59,226 bases of DNA from an uncultured Clostridium sp. (GTDB taxonomy: Bacteria > Bacillota > Clostridia > TANB77 > CAG-508), in contig CANAZY010000007.1 of the NCBI GenBank assembly GCA_947365805.1, forward strand, positions 1 through 59,226, read 5' to 3'. The position numbers and the translations under genes were made by a program. This document shows positions 18,304 to 27,861 of this stretch, in pieces (positions within the stretch are counted from its first letter, which is position 1; every line of letters begins with the position of its first letter). Below the pieces are notes generated by a model. The model did no database searches. It saw only the letters and a program-made list of their open reading frames with translations, and was not told where the DNA came from.

Positions 18304-19059
18304 TTAGCTTGCTTTTTTATTTTTTTCTACAATAATATCTCCAAATAGTTCTTCTTGTGTAGCTGTTACTTTATCTCTTCTTGTTAATTCTAGTAATCCT
18401 GTAAATGCAGTTACTACCTCTACTTTATTACATTTTGATAAAGAATATAATTTGTTAAATACAAATTTTGGTCTTCGTACCAATTCTTTAAACATTTCTT
18501 TTACTTTACTTGCAACTGTATAAGTATCTGTAATTGCAATTTTCTTAATATTCTCTGCATTTTGGTTTAGCCTAGTTTTATTTCGATTGATTAGTTCTTC
18601 GTAGATTTCCGGTATAATCGTATTAGTATATTCTTTTTCTAGTTTTTGCTTTGGAAGTTTAATTTCTTCTGTTAGTTTAAACAATCTACCAGAAAATTCA
18701 TTATAATTTTCTCTTAATTTTTTAGTAATCTCTTTATATTTTTTATATTCAATAATTCTTGCGATTAACTCTTCTTCTGTTAATTCTTCTTCTGCTTCTT
18801 CTTGTTTTGGTAAAAGTGCTTTTGATTTGATATAAACAAGTGTAGATGCCATAATTAAAAACTCACTTGTTACTTCTAGGTTCATTTCTTCTGCTTTATT
18901 AATGTATTCTAAATATTGGTCTGTTATTTCACTAATTTTAATATCATAAATGTTCATTTTGTTTTTATCAATTAAGTGACACAGTAAATCTAATGGTCCC
19001 TCAAAGTTATCTAGTTTAATAGCATATTGGTTCGTTTGCATGGTTAATAAGTTTTGCAT
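18304..19059 (-). CDS. scpA: segregation and condensation protein A
   Basis: ScpA is the kleisin of the bacterial SMC condensin complex. The 251-residue protein shows the N-terminal kleisin signature FEGPLDLLCHLIDKNKMNIYDI cut here to FEGPLDLLCHLI, then ISEITDQYLEYI, a segment with YIKSKALLP, an acidic middle, and a C-terminal winged helix (VTAFTGLLELTRRDKV). It overlaps recX by 16 bp. No scpB is visible in the window. Confidence 0.95.
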   Translation of the reverse strand: MQNLLTMQTNQYAIKLDNFEGPLDLLCHLIDKNKMNIYDIKISEITDQYLEYINKAEEMNLEVTSEFLIMASTLVYIKSKALLPKQEEAEEELTEEELIARIIEYKKYKEITKKLRENYNEFSGRLFKLTEEIKLPKQKLEKEYTNTIIPEIYEELINRNKTRLNQNAENIKKIAITDTYTVASKVKEMFKELVRRPKFVFNKLYSLSKCNKVEVVTAFTGLLELTRRDKVTATQEELFGDIIVEKNKKAS

Positions 19060-19496
19060 TCTAATACTTCCTTTATAATGTGTTGTTGATATCCTTTTTT
19101 TAGAAGATAATTTGCTATCTCCTCTTTTTCTTGCGTCCCTTGTTTTTTAACAAAAATATTTTGTGCTGATTTTCTTTCGTATTCTTCTAATTCTTCTTGA
19201 TGTTCATAAAAATAATCTTCTAACTCTTCTTTGTTAATGCCTTTTGTAAATAACTTGTACTTAATTTCACGTTTTGATAAATTTTTTAGTGCCATAAATT
19301 CAGCAACTGCTCTTTTAATATAGTCACTATCGTCTAAGTACCCTGCCTCTTTTATGTACTCTATAATATCACATAACATATCACTTTGTATAGTATTTTG
19401 AAATTTATTTTTTACTTCTTTTTCAGTTCTTTTTTTATACATAATGTAATTCATCACTTTTGTTTTCTCTTTATCAAACTCTTCTATCTGATACAT
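19044..19496 (-). CDS. recX: regulatory protein RecX
   Basis: RecX modulates RecA filament assembly. This 150-residue protein is made of the three-helix RecX repeats, with the typical start (AMNYIMYKKRTEKEV-like), GYLDDSDYIKRAVAEF and LSKREIKYKLFTKGI. It lies 52 bp downstream of recA and overlaps scpA, so recA-recX-scpA appears to be one transcription unit. Confidence 0.9.
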   Translation of the reverse strand: MYQIEEFDKEKTKVMNYIMYKKRTEKEVKNKFQNTIQSDMLCDIIEYIKEAGYLDDSDYIKRAVAEFMALKNLSKREIKYKLFTKGINKEELEDYFYEHQEELEEYERKSAQNIFVKKQGTQEKEEIANYLLKKGYQQHIIKEVLECKTY

Positions 19497-19548
19497 TTTT
19501 CTCCTCCATAAGAGTGAAACAGGAGCATGTTACTGCCCCTGCACTTTT

Positions 19549-20586
19549 TTATTCTTCTTCATCTTCTGACACTTCTTCTCCTAGGCTTTTTTCAAATGCT
19601 TTTGCAAAGTTGTCTCTTATTTTTTGTTCTACTTCTTTCATAACTTCTGGGTTATCTAATAAGTATTGTTTTACATTTTCTCTACCTTGTCCAATTCTGT
19701 TTCCGTTATAGCTAAACCATGAACCACTTTTTTCAATAATGTCTAAGTTCACACCCATATCTAGAATGTTTCCTTCTTTGGAAATACCTTTTCCATATAC
19801 AATATCAAATTCTGCTTCTCTAAATGGTGGAGCAACTTTATTTTTTACAACTTTTACTCTTGCTCTACTTCCTACTACTTCTCCGTCTTGTTTTATGTTT
19901 TCTGTTTTTCGAATATCCATACGAACAGATGCATAGAATTTTAATGCTCTACCACCTGTTGTTGTTTCTGGGTTTCCAAACATAACACCAATTTTTTCTC
20001 TTAATTGGTTAATGAAGATTAAAACAGTTTTTGATTTATTTATTGCTCCTGCTAATTTTCTTAATGCTTGTGACATTAGCCTTGCTTGTAGTCCCATATG
20101 AGAATCTCCCATATCTCCATCAATTTCTGCTTTTGGTACTAATGCTGCAACAGAGTCAACAACAATAACATCTAATGCTCCACTTCGAATTAAGCTTTCT
20201 GTAATTTCTAATGCTTGCTCTCCTGTATCTGGTTGAGATACAATTAAGTTATCAATATCAACTCCTAAATGTTTTGCATAAACAGGGTCTAATGCGTGTT
20301 CTGCATCAATAAACGCTGCTTCTCCTCCCATTTTTTGTGCTTCTGCTACAACATGTAAAGCAAGTGTTGTTTTTCCTGAAGATTCTGGTCCATAAATTTC
20401 AATAATTCTTCCACGTGGTACTCCACCAATTCCAAGTGCAATATCTAACCCTAAAGCGCCTGTTGGAATTGCTTCTATATTCATTGCTTGAAACTCTCCT
20501 AGTTTCATAACAGATCCTTTACCAAATTGTTTTTCGATTTGTCCCATTGCTGCTTCTAATGCTTTTTTCTTTTCTGAATTTTCCAT
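19549..20586 (-). CDS. recA: recombinase RecA
   Basis: The 345-residue RecA has Walker [10 protein letters not shown], the DAEHALDP segment, Walker [10 protein letters not shown], the L1/L2 regions ([17 protein letters not shown] cut here, [15 protein letters not shown]), and an acidic C-terminal tail (EEVSEDEEE). Length is normal. It has no in-frame CGG. It mediates homologous recombination and SOS induction, and no LexA box was recognised by eye. Confidence 0.98.
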   Translation of the reverse strand: MENSEKKKALEAAMGQIEKQFGKGSVMKLGEFQAMNIEAIPTGALGLDIALGIGGVPRGRIIEIYGPESSGKTTLALHVVAEAQKMGGEAAFIDAEHALDPVYAKHLGVDIDNLIVSQPDTGEQALEITESLIRSGALDVIVVDSVAALVPKAEIDGDMGDSHMGLQARLMSQALRKLAGAINKSKTVLIFINQLREKIGVMFGNPETTTGGRALKFYASVRMDIRKTENIKQDGEVVGSRARVKVVKNKVAPPFREAEFDIVYGKGISKEGNILDMGVNLDIIEKSGSWFSYNGNRIGQGRENVKQYLLDNPEVMKEVEQKIRDNFAKAFEKSLGEEVSEDEEE

Positions 20587-20709
20587 TCTTTTTTCCTCCT
20601 ATTTTCATAAAACGTTTGTTTGTAACTGTATTATCACATTACATTTTTCATTTGTCAATACTTTTTTTAAAATTTTTCTGTTTTTTTATTCTATCTTCTT
20701 GCTTATTGT

Positions 20710-22308
20710 TTATTGCCTATACCAAGTTCCAATTCCCTCATAAATATTATAACTATTTGGATTAAATTCTCCTACTAAATTCGGACTATATACAAATACT
20801 GCTTTATTATAATATAAAAATACATATGGCATTTGTTCTTCATAAATTTCGATGATTCGCTGATACTTTTCTTTTAATAATTTTTCATCTTGTACATTTT
20901 TTACTTCCTCTAATAATCCCTTCATAGCTTCATTTTGGAAATTTGCTAAATTATTACTTTCAAAATAAGAGGATAAATCTGGAGAAAATCCACTTGATAC
21001 TCCTGTTAAAATCATATCATAATTCTTATTTTTTAAATAATTTTGATATTGACTATCTGATACTTTTCTTATCGTTATATCAATTCCAAAATCAGATAAT
21101 GTCTGTTTGATATTTTCTGCCACTTGTACTCTTTGCCCATTACTATTATTAACAACTAAGTCAAATCGTAGTTTTTCGGTTCTATAATTTTTTGTCCTTT
21201 GCCATACTTTATTACGGTAATTCCAACCTGCTTGTCCTAATATATTTCTTGCTATTTCCTGGTTTACTTCATAATTCACCTTTCTTTCTTGGTATAAATA
21301 GCTTCCCCATTCTAATGGAAAGTTCGCTATATAATATTTTCCTCGGTAAGTTCCAGCAATGATATTTTCTTTATTTATTAGATAAGAAATTGCTTTTCTT
21401 ACTTCTATATTCGATAGTACTGGTTCTTTACAATTAAAGGAAAGATAATCCAAATTTCTTCCATAATATTCTTTTGTTTTGTACCCAATTGTTCCAATAT
21501 ACTCTTCTAGAGTGAGTGTTTTTGTTGTTAATAAATCGATATTTTCTAACTTAAATGCATTATATACTTCTCCCATCGTTTGGTATTTTAAAATTTGAAT
21601 TTCTTCTAGCTTGGTTTCTTCGTTTTTGGCATTCCACCAATTTTGATTTTGCTTTAATAAAATAGTTTCATTATTACTTACCACTTTGAACCTTCCCGTT
21701 CCTACTGGATGATTATTCTTTTGAGTATTTACAAAATCTTCATTTTCATAATAGTCTTTTGATAAAATAGGAAACGTTAAATGGTATTCAAAAAATGGTA
21801 CTTCTTCTCCTAAATTGATTTTAATTGTATTATCATCAATTACTTCTACCCCAATTACTTTTTCTACATTATAAGCATAAATCGAATGAACTGCACTATC
21901 TTTTAAACGGTCAATGGTAAATTGCACATCTTTTGCTGTTAATACGTTTCCATCTTGCCATTTAATATCTTCTTTTAATTTAATAACATACGAAGTTGGA
22001 GTTTGTTTACTCCACTCTTTAGCAAGACATAACTGGATTTTATTGTCTTTTGTTATATTTAGTAATGGTTCATATATTAATCTTGCTACATCTTGTATAT
22101 TTTGATTTTTACTTAAAATTGGATTGATTGTGTCAAATGCTACAACTGGTATACGAATATTCGTAATCATATTCGTCTGCTCTGTTGTTTCTTCTTGTAC
22201 TACTTTATTCATTTGTGGTTCTGCTTTTCCAGAAATTAAATATCCTGCACATCCAACAAGCCCAATTACAATCACAATAAATATATATTTAAACAGATTG
22301 TTTTTCAC
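20710..22308 (-). CDS. peptide ABC transporter substrate-binding lipoprotein
   Basis: A 532-residue family 5 extracellular solute-binding protein. It starts at GTG behind AGGAG and has a lipobox LVGC near residue 20. Family features include the segment around LAKEWSKQTPTSYVIKLKEDIKWQDG, cut here to LKEDIKWQDG, then LTAKDVQFT, and the C-terminal IYEEQMPYVFLYY. It should bind peptides or nickel for an Opp/Dpp-type transporter. No permease or ATPase genes are nearby, so it is an orphan component, and its partner must lie elsewhere. Confidence 0.87.
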   Translation of the reverse strand: MKNNLFKYIFIVIVIGLVGCAGYLISGKAEPQMNKVVQEETTEQTNMITNIRIPVVAFDTINPILSKNQNIQDVARLIYEPLLNITKDNKIQLCLAKEWSKQTPTSYVIKLKEDIKWQDGNVLTAKDVQFTIDRLKDSAVHSIYAYNVEKVIGVEVIDDNTIKINLGEEVPFFEYHLTFPILSKDYYENEDFVNTQKNNHPVGTGRFKVVSNNETILLKQNQNWWNAKNEETKLEEIQILKYQTMGEVYNAFKLENIDLLTTKTLTLEEYIGTIGYKTKEYYGRNLDYLSFNCKEPVLSNIEVRKAISYLINKENIIAGTYRGKYYIANFPLEWGSYLYQERKVNYEVNQEIARNILGQAGWNYRNKVWQRTKNYRTEKLRFDLVVNNSNGQRVQVAENIKQTLSDFGIDITIRKVSDSQYQNYLKNKNYDMILTGVSSGFSPDLSSYFESNNLANFQNEAMKGLLEEVKNVQDEKLLKEKYQRIIEIYEEQMPYVFLYYNKAVFVYSPNLVGEFNPNSYNIYEGIGTWYRQ

Positions 22309-22440
22309 TTTATCACTCCTTCATTTTCTAATACATCATACCTTAAAAGTTTTTAAAATGCAACTGCAACCAGCGAATCTCAGAGTTGCTAAGTGGTAGT
22401 AACTACAAAGCAATTCTGAAAAACTCCTACCATATAAACA

Positions 22441-22475
22441 AAAAGGAGAAAACACTTTCATTTCATGTTCTCCCC
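22441..22475 (-). terminator. terminator after spoVS
   Basis: On the minus strand GGAGAACA pairs with TGTTTTCTCC, followed by TTTTTG. It lies between spoVS and the substrate-binding protein gene. Confidence 0.65.
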
Positions 22476-22498
22476 CATTTAAAATCTATCTCATCTTT

Positions 22499-22762
22499 CT
22501 AATCTCTCGATTCTACCACAATTCGAATTCCGGTTCTGTCTTCCCCCTCAACTTGAACCTCTGCAAATGCTGGTACACAAACAAGGTCTACTCCTGTTGG
22601 TGCTACAAATCCTCTTGCAATCGCTACTGCCTTAATTGCTTGGTTTAATGCTCCTGCTCCAATTGCTTGCATTTCTGCTCTTTCATTTTCCTTTACCAAA
22701 CCAGCAATTGCTCCTGCTACTGAATTTGGATTTGATTTTGATGAAATTTTTAAAACTTCCAT
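22499..22762 (-). CDS. spoVS: stage V sporulation protein S
   Basis: This 87-residue Alba-like protein matches SpoVS almost throughout: MEVLKISSKSNPNSVAGAI cut at 19 residues, IGAGALNQAIKAVAIARGF, and the C-terminal VEGEDRTGIRIVVE. SpoVS affects septation and coat/cortex formation in Bacillus. It sits next to ymdB and rny, as in many Firmicutes. Confidence 0.97.
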   Translation of the reverse strand: MEVLKISSKSNPNSVAGAIAGLVKENERAEMQAIGAGALNQAIKAVAIARGFVAPTGVDLVCVPAFAEVQVEGEDRTGIRIVVESRD

Positions 22763-22893
22763 TTTTTCTGCCTCCTAAAATTTAATTTTTGTTTCATTTT
22801 TTTAACAAGTATATTTATATTATATTTTAGGATTGTTGTCTAGTGTTTTTTGGAAAAAAAAGGAAATTTCGGTTGCGTTTTTTCTCCATTTTT

Positions 22894-23667
22894 CTACACT
22901 TTTACTCTTTTTACTTCTATAGTTCGACTAGTTTCGTCATCAATTTCGAAAATGCAACCACAAAGTCCACATTTCCCCTCTGCTAATTTGTATCGTTCTG
23001 GAAGACTTGTTTGAAATCGTTTTAATGATGCTCCTACTTCCATTCCAATAACTGATGTTACAGGGCCTGTCATACCAATATCTGTAATATATCCAGTCCC
23101 TTTTTCTAGTATAACTTCATCTGCTGTTTGCACATGTGTATGTGTTCCAAACATAGCATTTACTTTTCCATCTAAATGATAACCCATTGCTATTTTTTCT
23201 GCACTTGCTTCTGCGTGAAAATCTACCATAATAATATCTACTTTCCCTTGCAGTTGATTTATGATTTCATCTACCTTAATAAATGGATTTTCCGATAATA
23301 CATTCATTTCTGTCCTTCCAATTAAATTAATAATTGCAATCTTTTTATCCTTACATGTTACAACAACATGTCCTTTTCCTGGTAGGCCTTTGGAATAGTT
23401 GGCTGGTCTAATTAAACGTTCTTCTTCATCAATAAAGGAAAAGATATCCTTTTTAGCCCAAGTATGATTTCCCATAGTCACTACATCGACACCCATTTTT
23501 AGAATTTCTTTATATAGTTTATGAGTAATTCCCATTCCTCCTGCTACATTTTCTCCATTTGCAATCACAAAATCAATTTGTTCTTTCTTGATTAAGTCTG
23601 GCAACACTTCACTTGCTTTTTTTAATCCATTTTCTCCTACAATATCTCCAAGTGCTAAAACTCTCAA
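22894..23667 (-). CDS. ymdB: YmdB-type metallophosphoesterase
   Basis: A TIGR00282-family phosphodiesterase (257 residues). I start at TTG (LRVLALGDIVG) behind AAAGGAGA; the frame is open nine codons further up. Metal-binding motifs are GDIVG, NGENVAGG, MGNHTW, VDFHAEASAEK, GTHTHVQTAD and DIGMTGP. YmdB in Bacillus hydrolyses cyclic nucleotides and controls the switch between motility and biofilm. The rny-ymdB-spoVS neighbourhood is conserved, here interrupted by a divergent plus-strand gene. Confidence 0.93.
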   Translation of the reverse strand: MRVLALGDIVGENGLKKASEVLPDLIKKEQIDFVIANGENVAGGMGITHKLYKEILKMGVDVVTMGNHTWAKKDIFSFIDEEERLIRPANYSKGLPGKGHVVVTCKDKKIAIINLIGRTEMNVLSENPFIKVDEIINQLQGKVDIIMVDFHAEASAEKIAMGYHLDGKVNAMFGTHTHVQTADEVILEKGTGYITDIGMTGPVTSVIGMEVGASLKRFQTSLPERYKLAEGKCGLCGCIFEIDDETSRTIEVKRVKV

Positions 23668-23768
23668 AATACATTCTCCTTTCTCGTTTTCCATACTACT
23701 TATTATACACTAATAAATTAAAAATGGAAATACTCTTTTATAAATCTACGTAACTCTTTTCATTTTTC

Positions 23769-23797
23769 TTGATTTATGTCAATTATAGTGGTATAAT
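23769..23797 (+). promoter_or_regulatory. SigA-type promoter of 23850 gene
   Basis: TTGATT (23769-23774), a 17-nt spacer and TATAAT (23792-23797) lead into the plus-strand gene with AAGGAGG before its ATG. Confidence 0.85.
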
Positions 23798-23849
23798 AGA
23801 TACATGAAACTTGCAAACCAGCACATCTAATGTAGAAGGAGGTATCCCT

Positions 23850-24215
23850 ATGACATTAGCAAACAATGAAACTTTTATTTTTGTAAACAGAAATGTGTTA
23901 CAGACTCCGGAAGGTCTGGAAAAGCTGCGGAGCTTTTTAGAAGCAGGAAACATTTTGAAAAACACCATCGTACATGGATATGAAGATCATGGCATTGTAA
24001 GTGTTCCACCTACACAGGCCCCGCAAAAGATTACACTTGCAGATGATATCGAGGCAAAAAATCTTGCATTCCACTATTTTGTACAGCAGCAGATTATGGA
24101 TGGATATATCTATGTTTCTGTCGAAAGCTTGTTGCAGATTGTAGATGGCCTCATGGAAGAGTTTCAGAATCGGGATCAGATAATCAATTCTGTGTGTCTT
24201 GCTATTCCTGAGTGA
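23850..24215 (+). CDS. hypothetical protein of foreign codon use
   Basis: A 121-residue acidic protein starting at MTLANNETF behind AAGGAGG. No family is recognised. Codon use is unlike the surroundings: CTG, CAG, AAG, TCG and two in-frame CGG codons (near 23926 and 24171). The first CGG would give a TAG stop four codons later if shifted +1, so the gene only makes sense if CGG is decoded in frame. It sits as an opposite-strand insertion between ymdB and rny, has its own promoter and terminator, and looks like a recently acquired single-gene cassette. Confidence 0.7.
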   Translation: MTLANNETFIFVNRNVLQTPEGLEKLRSFLEAGNILKNTIVHGYEDHGIVSVPPTQAPQKITLADDIEAKNLAFHYFVQQQIMDGYIYVSVESLLQIVDGLMEEFQNRDQIINSVCLAIPE

Positions 24216-24242
24216 CATAGTGAATTTTTTAACTGTTCTTAC

Positions 24243-24284
24243 AAAAAAACGCAGAGTAAAGTCAAACTTACCCTGCGTTTTTTT
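24243..24284. terminator. bidirectional terminator
   Basis: AAAAAAACGCAG pairs with CTGCGTTTTTTT, with an inner GTAA/TTAC. It serves the 23850 gene and rny, whose stop codon overlaps its edge. Confidence 0.85.
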
Positions 24285-25824
24285 ATTTGGCATATTCAAT
24301 TGCTCTTGATTCACGAATCACATTTACTTTAATTTGTCCTGGATAATCCATTTCATCTTCTATTTTCTTTGCAACATCTCTTGCAAGTAATGTCATATCT
24401 GCATCAGATATTTTTTCTGCTTTTACCATAATACGAATTTCTCTACCTGCTTGGATAGCAAAAGATTTGTCTACTCCTTCAAAAGAATCTGCAATTTGTT
24501 CTAATTGCTCTAAACGTTTAATATATGCTTCTAATGTTTCTCTTCTTGCTCCTGGACGTGATGCACTAATTGCATCTGCTGCTTGTACTAATACTGCTTC
24601 TAACGTCTGTGGTTCCACATCTCCATGGTGTGCTTCTACTGCATTAATTACTAATGGATTTTCTTTGTATTTTTTCAAAATATCTACACCAATTTCTACG
24701 TGTGTTCCTTCCATGTCGTGGTCTAATGCTTTTCCAATATCGTGTAATAAACCAGCACGTCTTGCACGTTTTGTATCTAATCCTAATTCATCTGCCATAA
24801 TTCTAGCTAAGTTAGATACTTCAATGGAATGATTTAATACATTTTGTCCATAACTAGTTCTGTACTTTAATTTTCCAAGTAACATAACTAGTTCTGGGCT
24901 TAATCCCATAACACCTGTTTCTAATGTTGCTCTTTCTCCTTCGGATTTAATAATAGCTTGTACTTCTTCTTTTGCCTTTTCTACCATTTCTTCAATCTTT
25001 GCTGGATGAATTCTTCCATCTTCAATTAACTTTTCTAAGGCAATTTTGGCAACTTCTCTTCTTAATGGGTCAAATCCAGATAGAATAACAGCTTCTGGGG
25101 TATCATCAATAATTAAATCAATTCCTGTTAGATTTTCAATGGTTTTAATATTTCTACCCTCTCTACCAATAATTCTACCTTTCATGTCATCGTTTGGAAG
25201 GTTTACGATAGAAACTGTCGTTTCTGATGTATGGTCTGCTGCACATTTTTGAACAGCATATGTTAAAAGTTCTTTTGCTTTTTTAGTAGATTCTTCTTTT
25301 GCCTTTACTTCTTCTTCTCGAATGATTGCTGCTTTTTCCATTTTAATTTGTTTTTCTACTTCAGCAAGTAAAACCTTTTTTGCTTCTTCTACTGATAATC
25401 CTGCAATTTTTTGAAGTTTTTCCATTTGTTCTTGCACAGTTTCTTCTAGTTCTTTTTCTTTTTCATCTAGTTGTTGATACTTTTTATCGGTTTCTCTTTC
25501 TTTTCTTTCTAATGCCTCTTCTTTTCTATCTAGATTTTCTTCCTTTTGTATCATTCTTGATTCTTGTTTTTGAATTTCGCCTCTTCTTTCTCTAATCTCT
25601 TGCTCTAAGTCTTGTCTTTCTTGCATAATTTGTTCTTTTGCTTTAAATATTTCTTCCTTTTTCTTATTTTCAGCTTCTTTATTCGCAAGTTCTAATATCT
25701 TTTTTGCTTCATTTTCTGCACCTTTGATTTTAGATTCAGCTATTTTTTTACGAATACCTACACCTAGTGGTATAAATACAACAGCTGAGATTAGAACAGT
25801 GGCGATAATGATTACGATTTCCAT
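24283..25824 (-). CDS. rny: ribonuclease Y
   Basis: RNase Y is a membrane-anchored endoribonuclease that starts mRNA decay in Firmicutes. The 513-residue protein has an N-terminal transmembrane helix (about 2-24), a long Glu/Lys-rich coiled coil to about residue 195, a KH domain with [16 protein letters not shown], and an HD domain with [19 protein letters not shown] cut here to [12 protein letters not shown]. Length is typical. Confidence 0.97.
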   Translation of the reverse strand: MEIVIIIATVLISAVVFIPLGVGIRKKIAESKIKGAENEAKKILELANKEAENKKKEEIFKAKEQIMQERQDLEQEIRERRGEIQKQESRMIQKEENLDRKEEALERKERETDKKYQQLDEKEKELEETVQEQMEKLQKIAGLSVEEAKKVLLAEVEKQIKMEKAAIIREEEVKAKEESTKKAKELLTYAVQKCAADHTSETTVSIVNLPNDDMKGRIIGREGRNIKTIENLTGIDLIIDDTPEAVILSGFDPLRREVAKIALEKLIEDGRIHPAKIEEMVEKAKEEVQAIIKSEGERATLETGVMGLSPELVMLLGKLKYRTSYGQNVLNHSIEVSNLARIMADELGLDTKRARRAGLLHDIGKALDHDMEGTHVEIGVDILKKYKENPLVINAVEAHHGDVEPQTLEAVLVQAADAISASRPGARRETLEAYIKRLEQLEQIADSFEGVDKSFAIQAGREIRIMVKAEKISDADMTLLARDVAKKIEDEMDYPGQIKVNVIRESRAIEYAK

Positions 25825-25950
25825 AATCTTACACCTCTTTCTATTTCATTTTCAATGTTCTAATATATATAATTTTCTTTTTTTATAATATATTAAACCT
25901 ACCTTTTTATTTTATATGTATTTGCTTAAACTGTCAAGTTATTTGAACAA

Positions 25951-25988
25951 AAAAACAGAACTTAGATACAAAACCTAAATTCTGTGTT
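25951..25988 (-). terminator. intrinsic terminator
   Basis: On the minus strand ACAGAATTTAGG pairs with CTAAGTTCTGT, followed by TTTTTTT, downstream of the 25993-26238 gene. Confidence 0.8.
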
Positions 25989-25992
25989 TTAT

Positions 25993-26238
25993 TTATTTAT
26001 TTTTCTTTTTCCCGAAATGAATTTCTTGGAATAAGAAATCATGAAAATCTTGCCAAGTCAATTCTATATGTAAAAAATCATTTAAATCATCTTCAAATTT
26101 TTGTTGTGCTGGTGTTAATTCCACTTTTATTTCTTGGAATAAAAATGCTTTTACTTTTGGCCAGATTCCTTCTTTTGCTGGTACTAATGCATTTGATACG
26201 ACATCTGTTTCTACTCCACCCATTATCTTCTCACTCAC
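25993..26238 (-). CDS. small hypothetical protein
   Basis: An 81-residue soluble protein starting at GTG behind GGAGG, with an in-frame ATG five codons later. It is predicted mostly helical, with aromatic-rich segments near the C-terminus (HDFLFQEIHFGKKKNK). The phrases FLFQEIKVEL and FLFQEIHFG form an internal repeat. No family is recognised. It has its own terminator and stands between rny and mtaB. Confidence 0.6.
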   Translation of the reverse strand: MSEKIMGGVETDVVSNALVPAKEGIWPKVKAFLFQEIKVELTPAQQKFEDDLNDFLHIELTWQDFHDFLFQEIHFGKKKNK

Positions 26239-26426
26239 GTTTATTTCCTCCTTTGTAATGGTAATAACTTTGATTAAGTTATTTATACTATACTATCTTA
26301 TTTTTATCAATAGGTTGCATTGTTTTTTATTATTAAATCTTTGTTACGAAATCATTACAGTTTTATTACCAGAACTCGCAGCCGCATTCTATGTTAGCTC
26401 CTTTAAGTAAAAAGTCCTTTTCTCTT

Positions 26427-27722
26427 CTATAATTCACCCATTAAATTGTCTCTTATCACTTCTGTTATGGTTACTTTTTGCATGGTATTTTCTAGTTCAT
26501 TATCCTCGGCTTTTACATATACCATCATGTAATTTGAAGTATGTCCTTTTATATATTGTCCTTCTGGTTCCTCAAATAGAACTTCTACTTCTTTCCCAAT
26601 ATATGTTTTATTTTGTCCTTCTTGGTTTTTATTAGAAAGTTCAATTAACTTTTTACTTCTTCCTTCTTTTATTTCTCCAACAATTTGGTTTGGCATAATT
26701 GCTGCTTTTGTTCCTTTTCTTGGAGAATATTTAAATACATGCATTTTGTAGAATTTAATTCTTTTTAAAAATTCATAAGTTTCCTTAAACTCTTCCTCGG
26801 TTTCTCCTGGAAATCCTACAATGACATCGGTTGTTAACGATGCATTTGGATAATGTTTTCGAATCAGTTTAATTCCATCTTCAAATTCTTCTATTGTATA
26901 TCGTCTATTCATTCTTTCTAATGTTGCATTACATCCACTTTGTAAAGATAAATGAAAATGATCACATACTTTTTCTAATTTAGCAATTCCTTCTATGAAT
27001 TCTTTTGTCATTAATGTTGGTTCTAATGAACCAAGTCGAATTCTTTGAATTCCTGGAATTTCATTTATTTGTTTTAGTAATTCTAGCAAAGAAAGTTTCG
27101 GATTACATTCTCTTCCATAAGATGCTAAATGAATTCCAGTAATAACAACTTCTTTTATTCCTTTTTGGGCAATTTGGGTTATTTCTGCAATTACTTCTTC
27201 TTTCTTTCTACTTCTTATTCTTCCTCTTGCATATGGTATAATGCAATAAGAACAGAATCTGTCACATCCATCTTGTACTTTAATAACTGCTCTTGTTTTA
27301 TCGCTATATGTGGTTGTTCCAAATTCTGCGAAGCTTCTTTCATATAATATATCTGAAACTTTTTTTATTTTTTCTTTTTGCTTTTTTTCTACATATGTTA
27401 CAATATCCTTTTTTTCTTGGTTTCCAAGTACAATATCAATATCTTCTATTGTCTCTAATTCCTCTTTTGCAACTTGTGCGTAACATCCAGTAACCACTAA
27501 AATACCACTCTTGTTTTGTTCTTTTACCCTTCTAATAATTTGTCTTGATTTTCTATCTGACATGTTGGTTACTGTACAAGTATTTACCACATACACATCA
27601 GCTTTTTTTTCGAAGTCCACGATTTCATAATCTTTCTCTAGAAATTTTTGTTTCATGGCATTTGTTTCGTATTGATTTACTTTACAACCTAATGTATAAA
27701 ATGCTACCCTTTTTTTGTTCAT
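26427..27722 (-). CDS. mtaB: tRNA (t6A37) methylthiotransferase MtaB
   Basis: A radical-SAM methylthiotransferase that converts t6A37 to ms2t6A37 in tRNAs reading ANN codons. The 431-residue protein has the N-terminal UPF0004 domain with its three Cys (TLGCKVNQYE, NTCTVTN, TGCYAQ), the radical SAM motif CDRFCSYC, and a C-terminal TRAM domain (YIGKEVEVLFEE). VNQYE distinguishes MtaB from MiaB and RimO. Confidence 0.95.
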   Translation of the reverse strand: MNKKRVAFYTLGCKVNQYETNAMKQKFLEKDYEIVDFEKKADVYVVNTCTVTNMSDRKSRQIIRRVKEQNKSGILVVTGCYAQVAKEELETIEDIDIVLGNQEKKDIVTYVEKKQKEKIKKVSDILYERSFAEFGTTTYSDKTRAVIKVQDGCDRFCSYCIIPYARGRIRSRKKEEVIAEITQIAQKGIKEVVITGIHLASYGRECNPKLSLLELLKQINEIPGIQRIRLGSLEPTLMTKEFIEGIAKLEKVCDHFHLSLQSGCNATLERMNRRYTIEEFEDGIKLIRKHYPNASLTTDVIVGFPGETEEEFKETYEFLKRIKFYKMHVFKYSPRKGTKAAIMPNQIVGEIKEGRSKKLIELSNKNQEGQNKTYIGKEVEVLFEEPEGQYIKGHTSNYMMVYVKAEDNELENTMQKVTITEVIRDNLMGEL

Positions 27723-27737
27723 TTATTTTCTCCTCAT

Positions 27738-27830
27738 TTTTGGGCAAGCGATGCTCGCCCCTTGTATTTCTCTACTAGCACATTGTTTCATATCGACGGG
27801 TCGATGAGGGCATCGCCCCCCTACAAAACA
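27738..27830. repeat. intergenic hairpin-rich repeat
   Basis: Two GC-rich palindromic pieces (GGGCAAGCGATGCTCGCCC; and GGGTCGATGAGGGCATCGCCCCCC region) lie between mtaB and mreB, clearly more GC-rich than flanking DNA. They resemble dispersed intergenic palindromes of gut Firmicutes. No coding potential is seen. Confidence 0.45.
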
Positions 27831-27853
27831 ACACATTGTTTTACCAATGTGTT
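27828..27853 (-). terminator. terminator after mreB
   Basis: The stem CAACACATTG/CAATGTGTTG is followed by TTTTGT on the minus strand, below mreB. Confidence 0.7.
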
Positions 27854-27861
27854 GCCCTTTT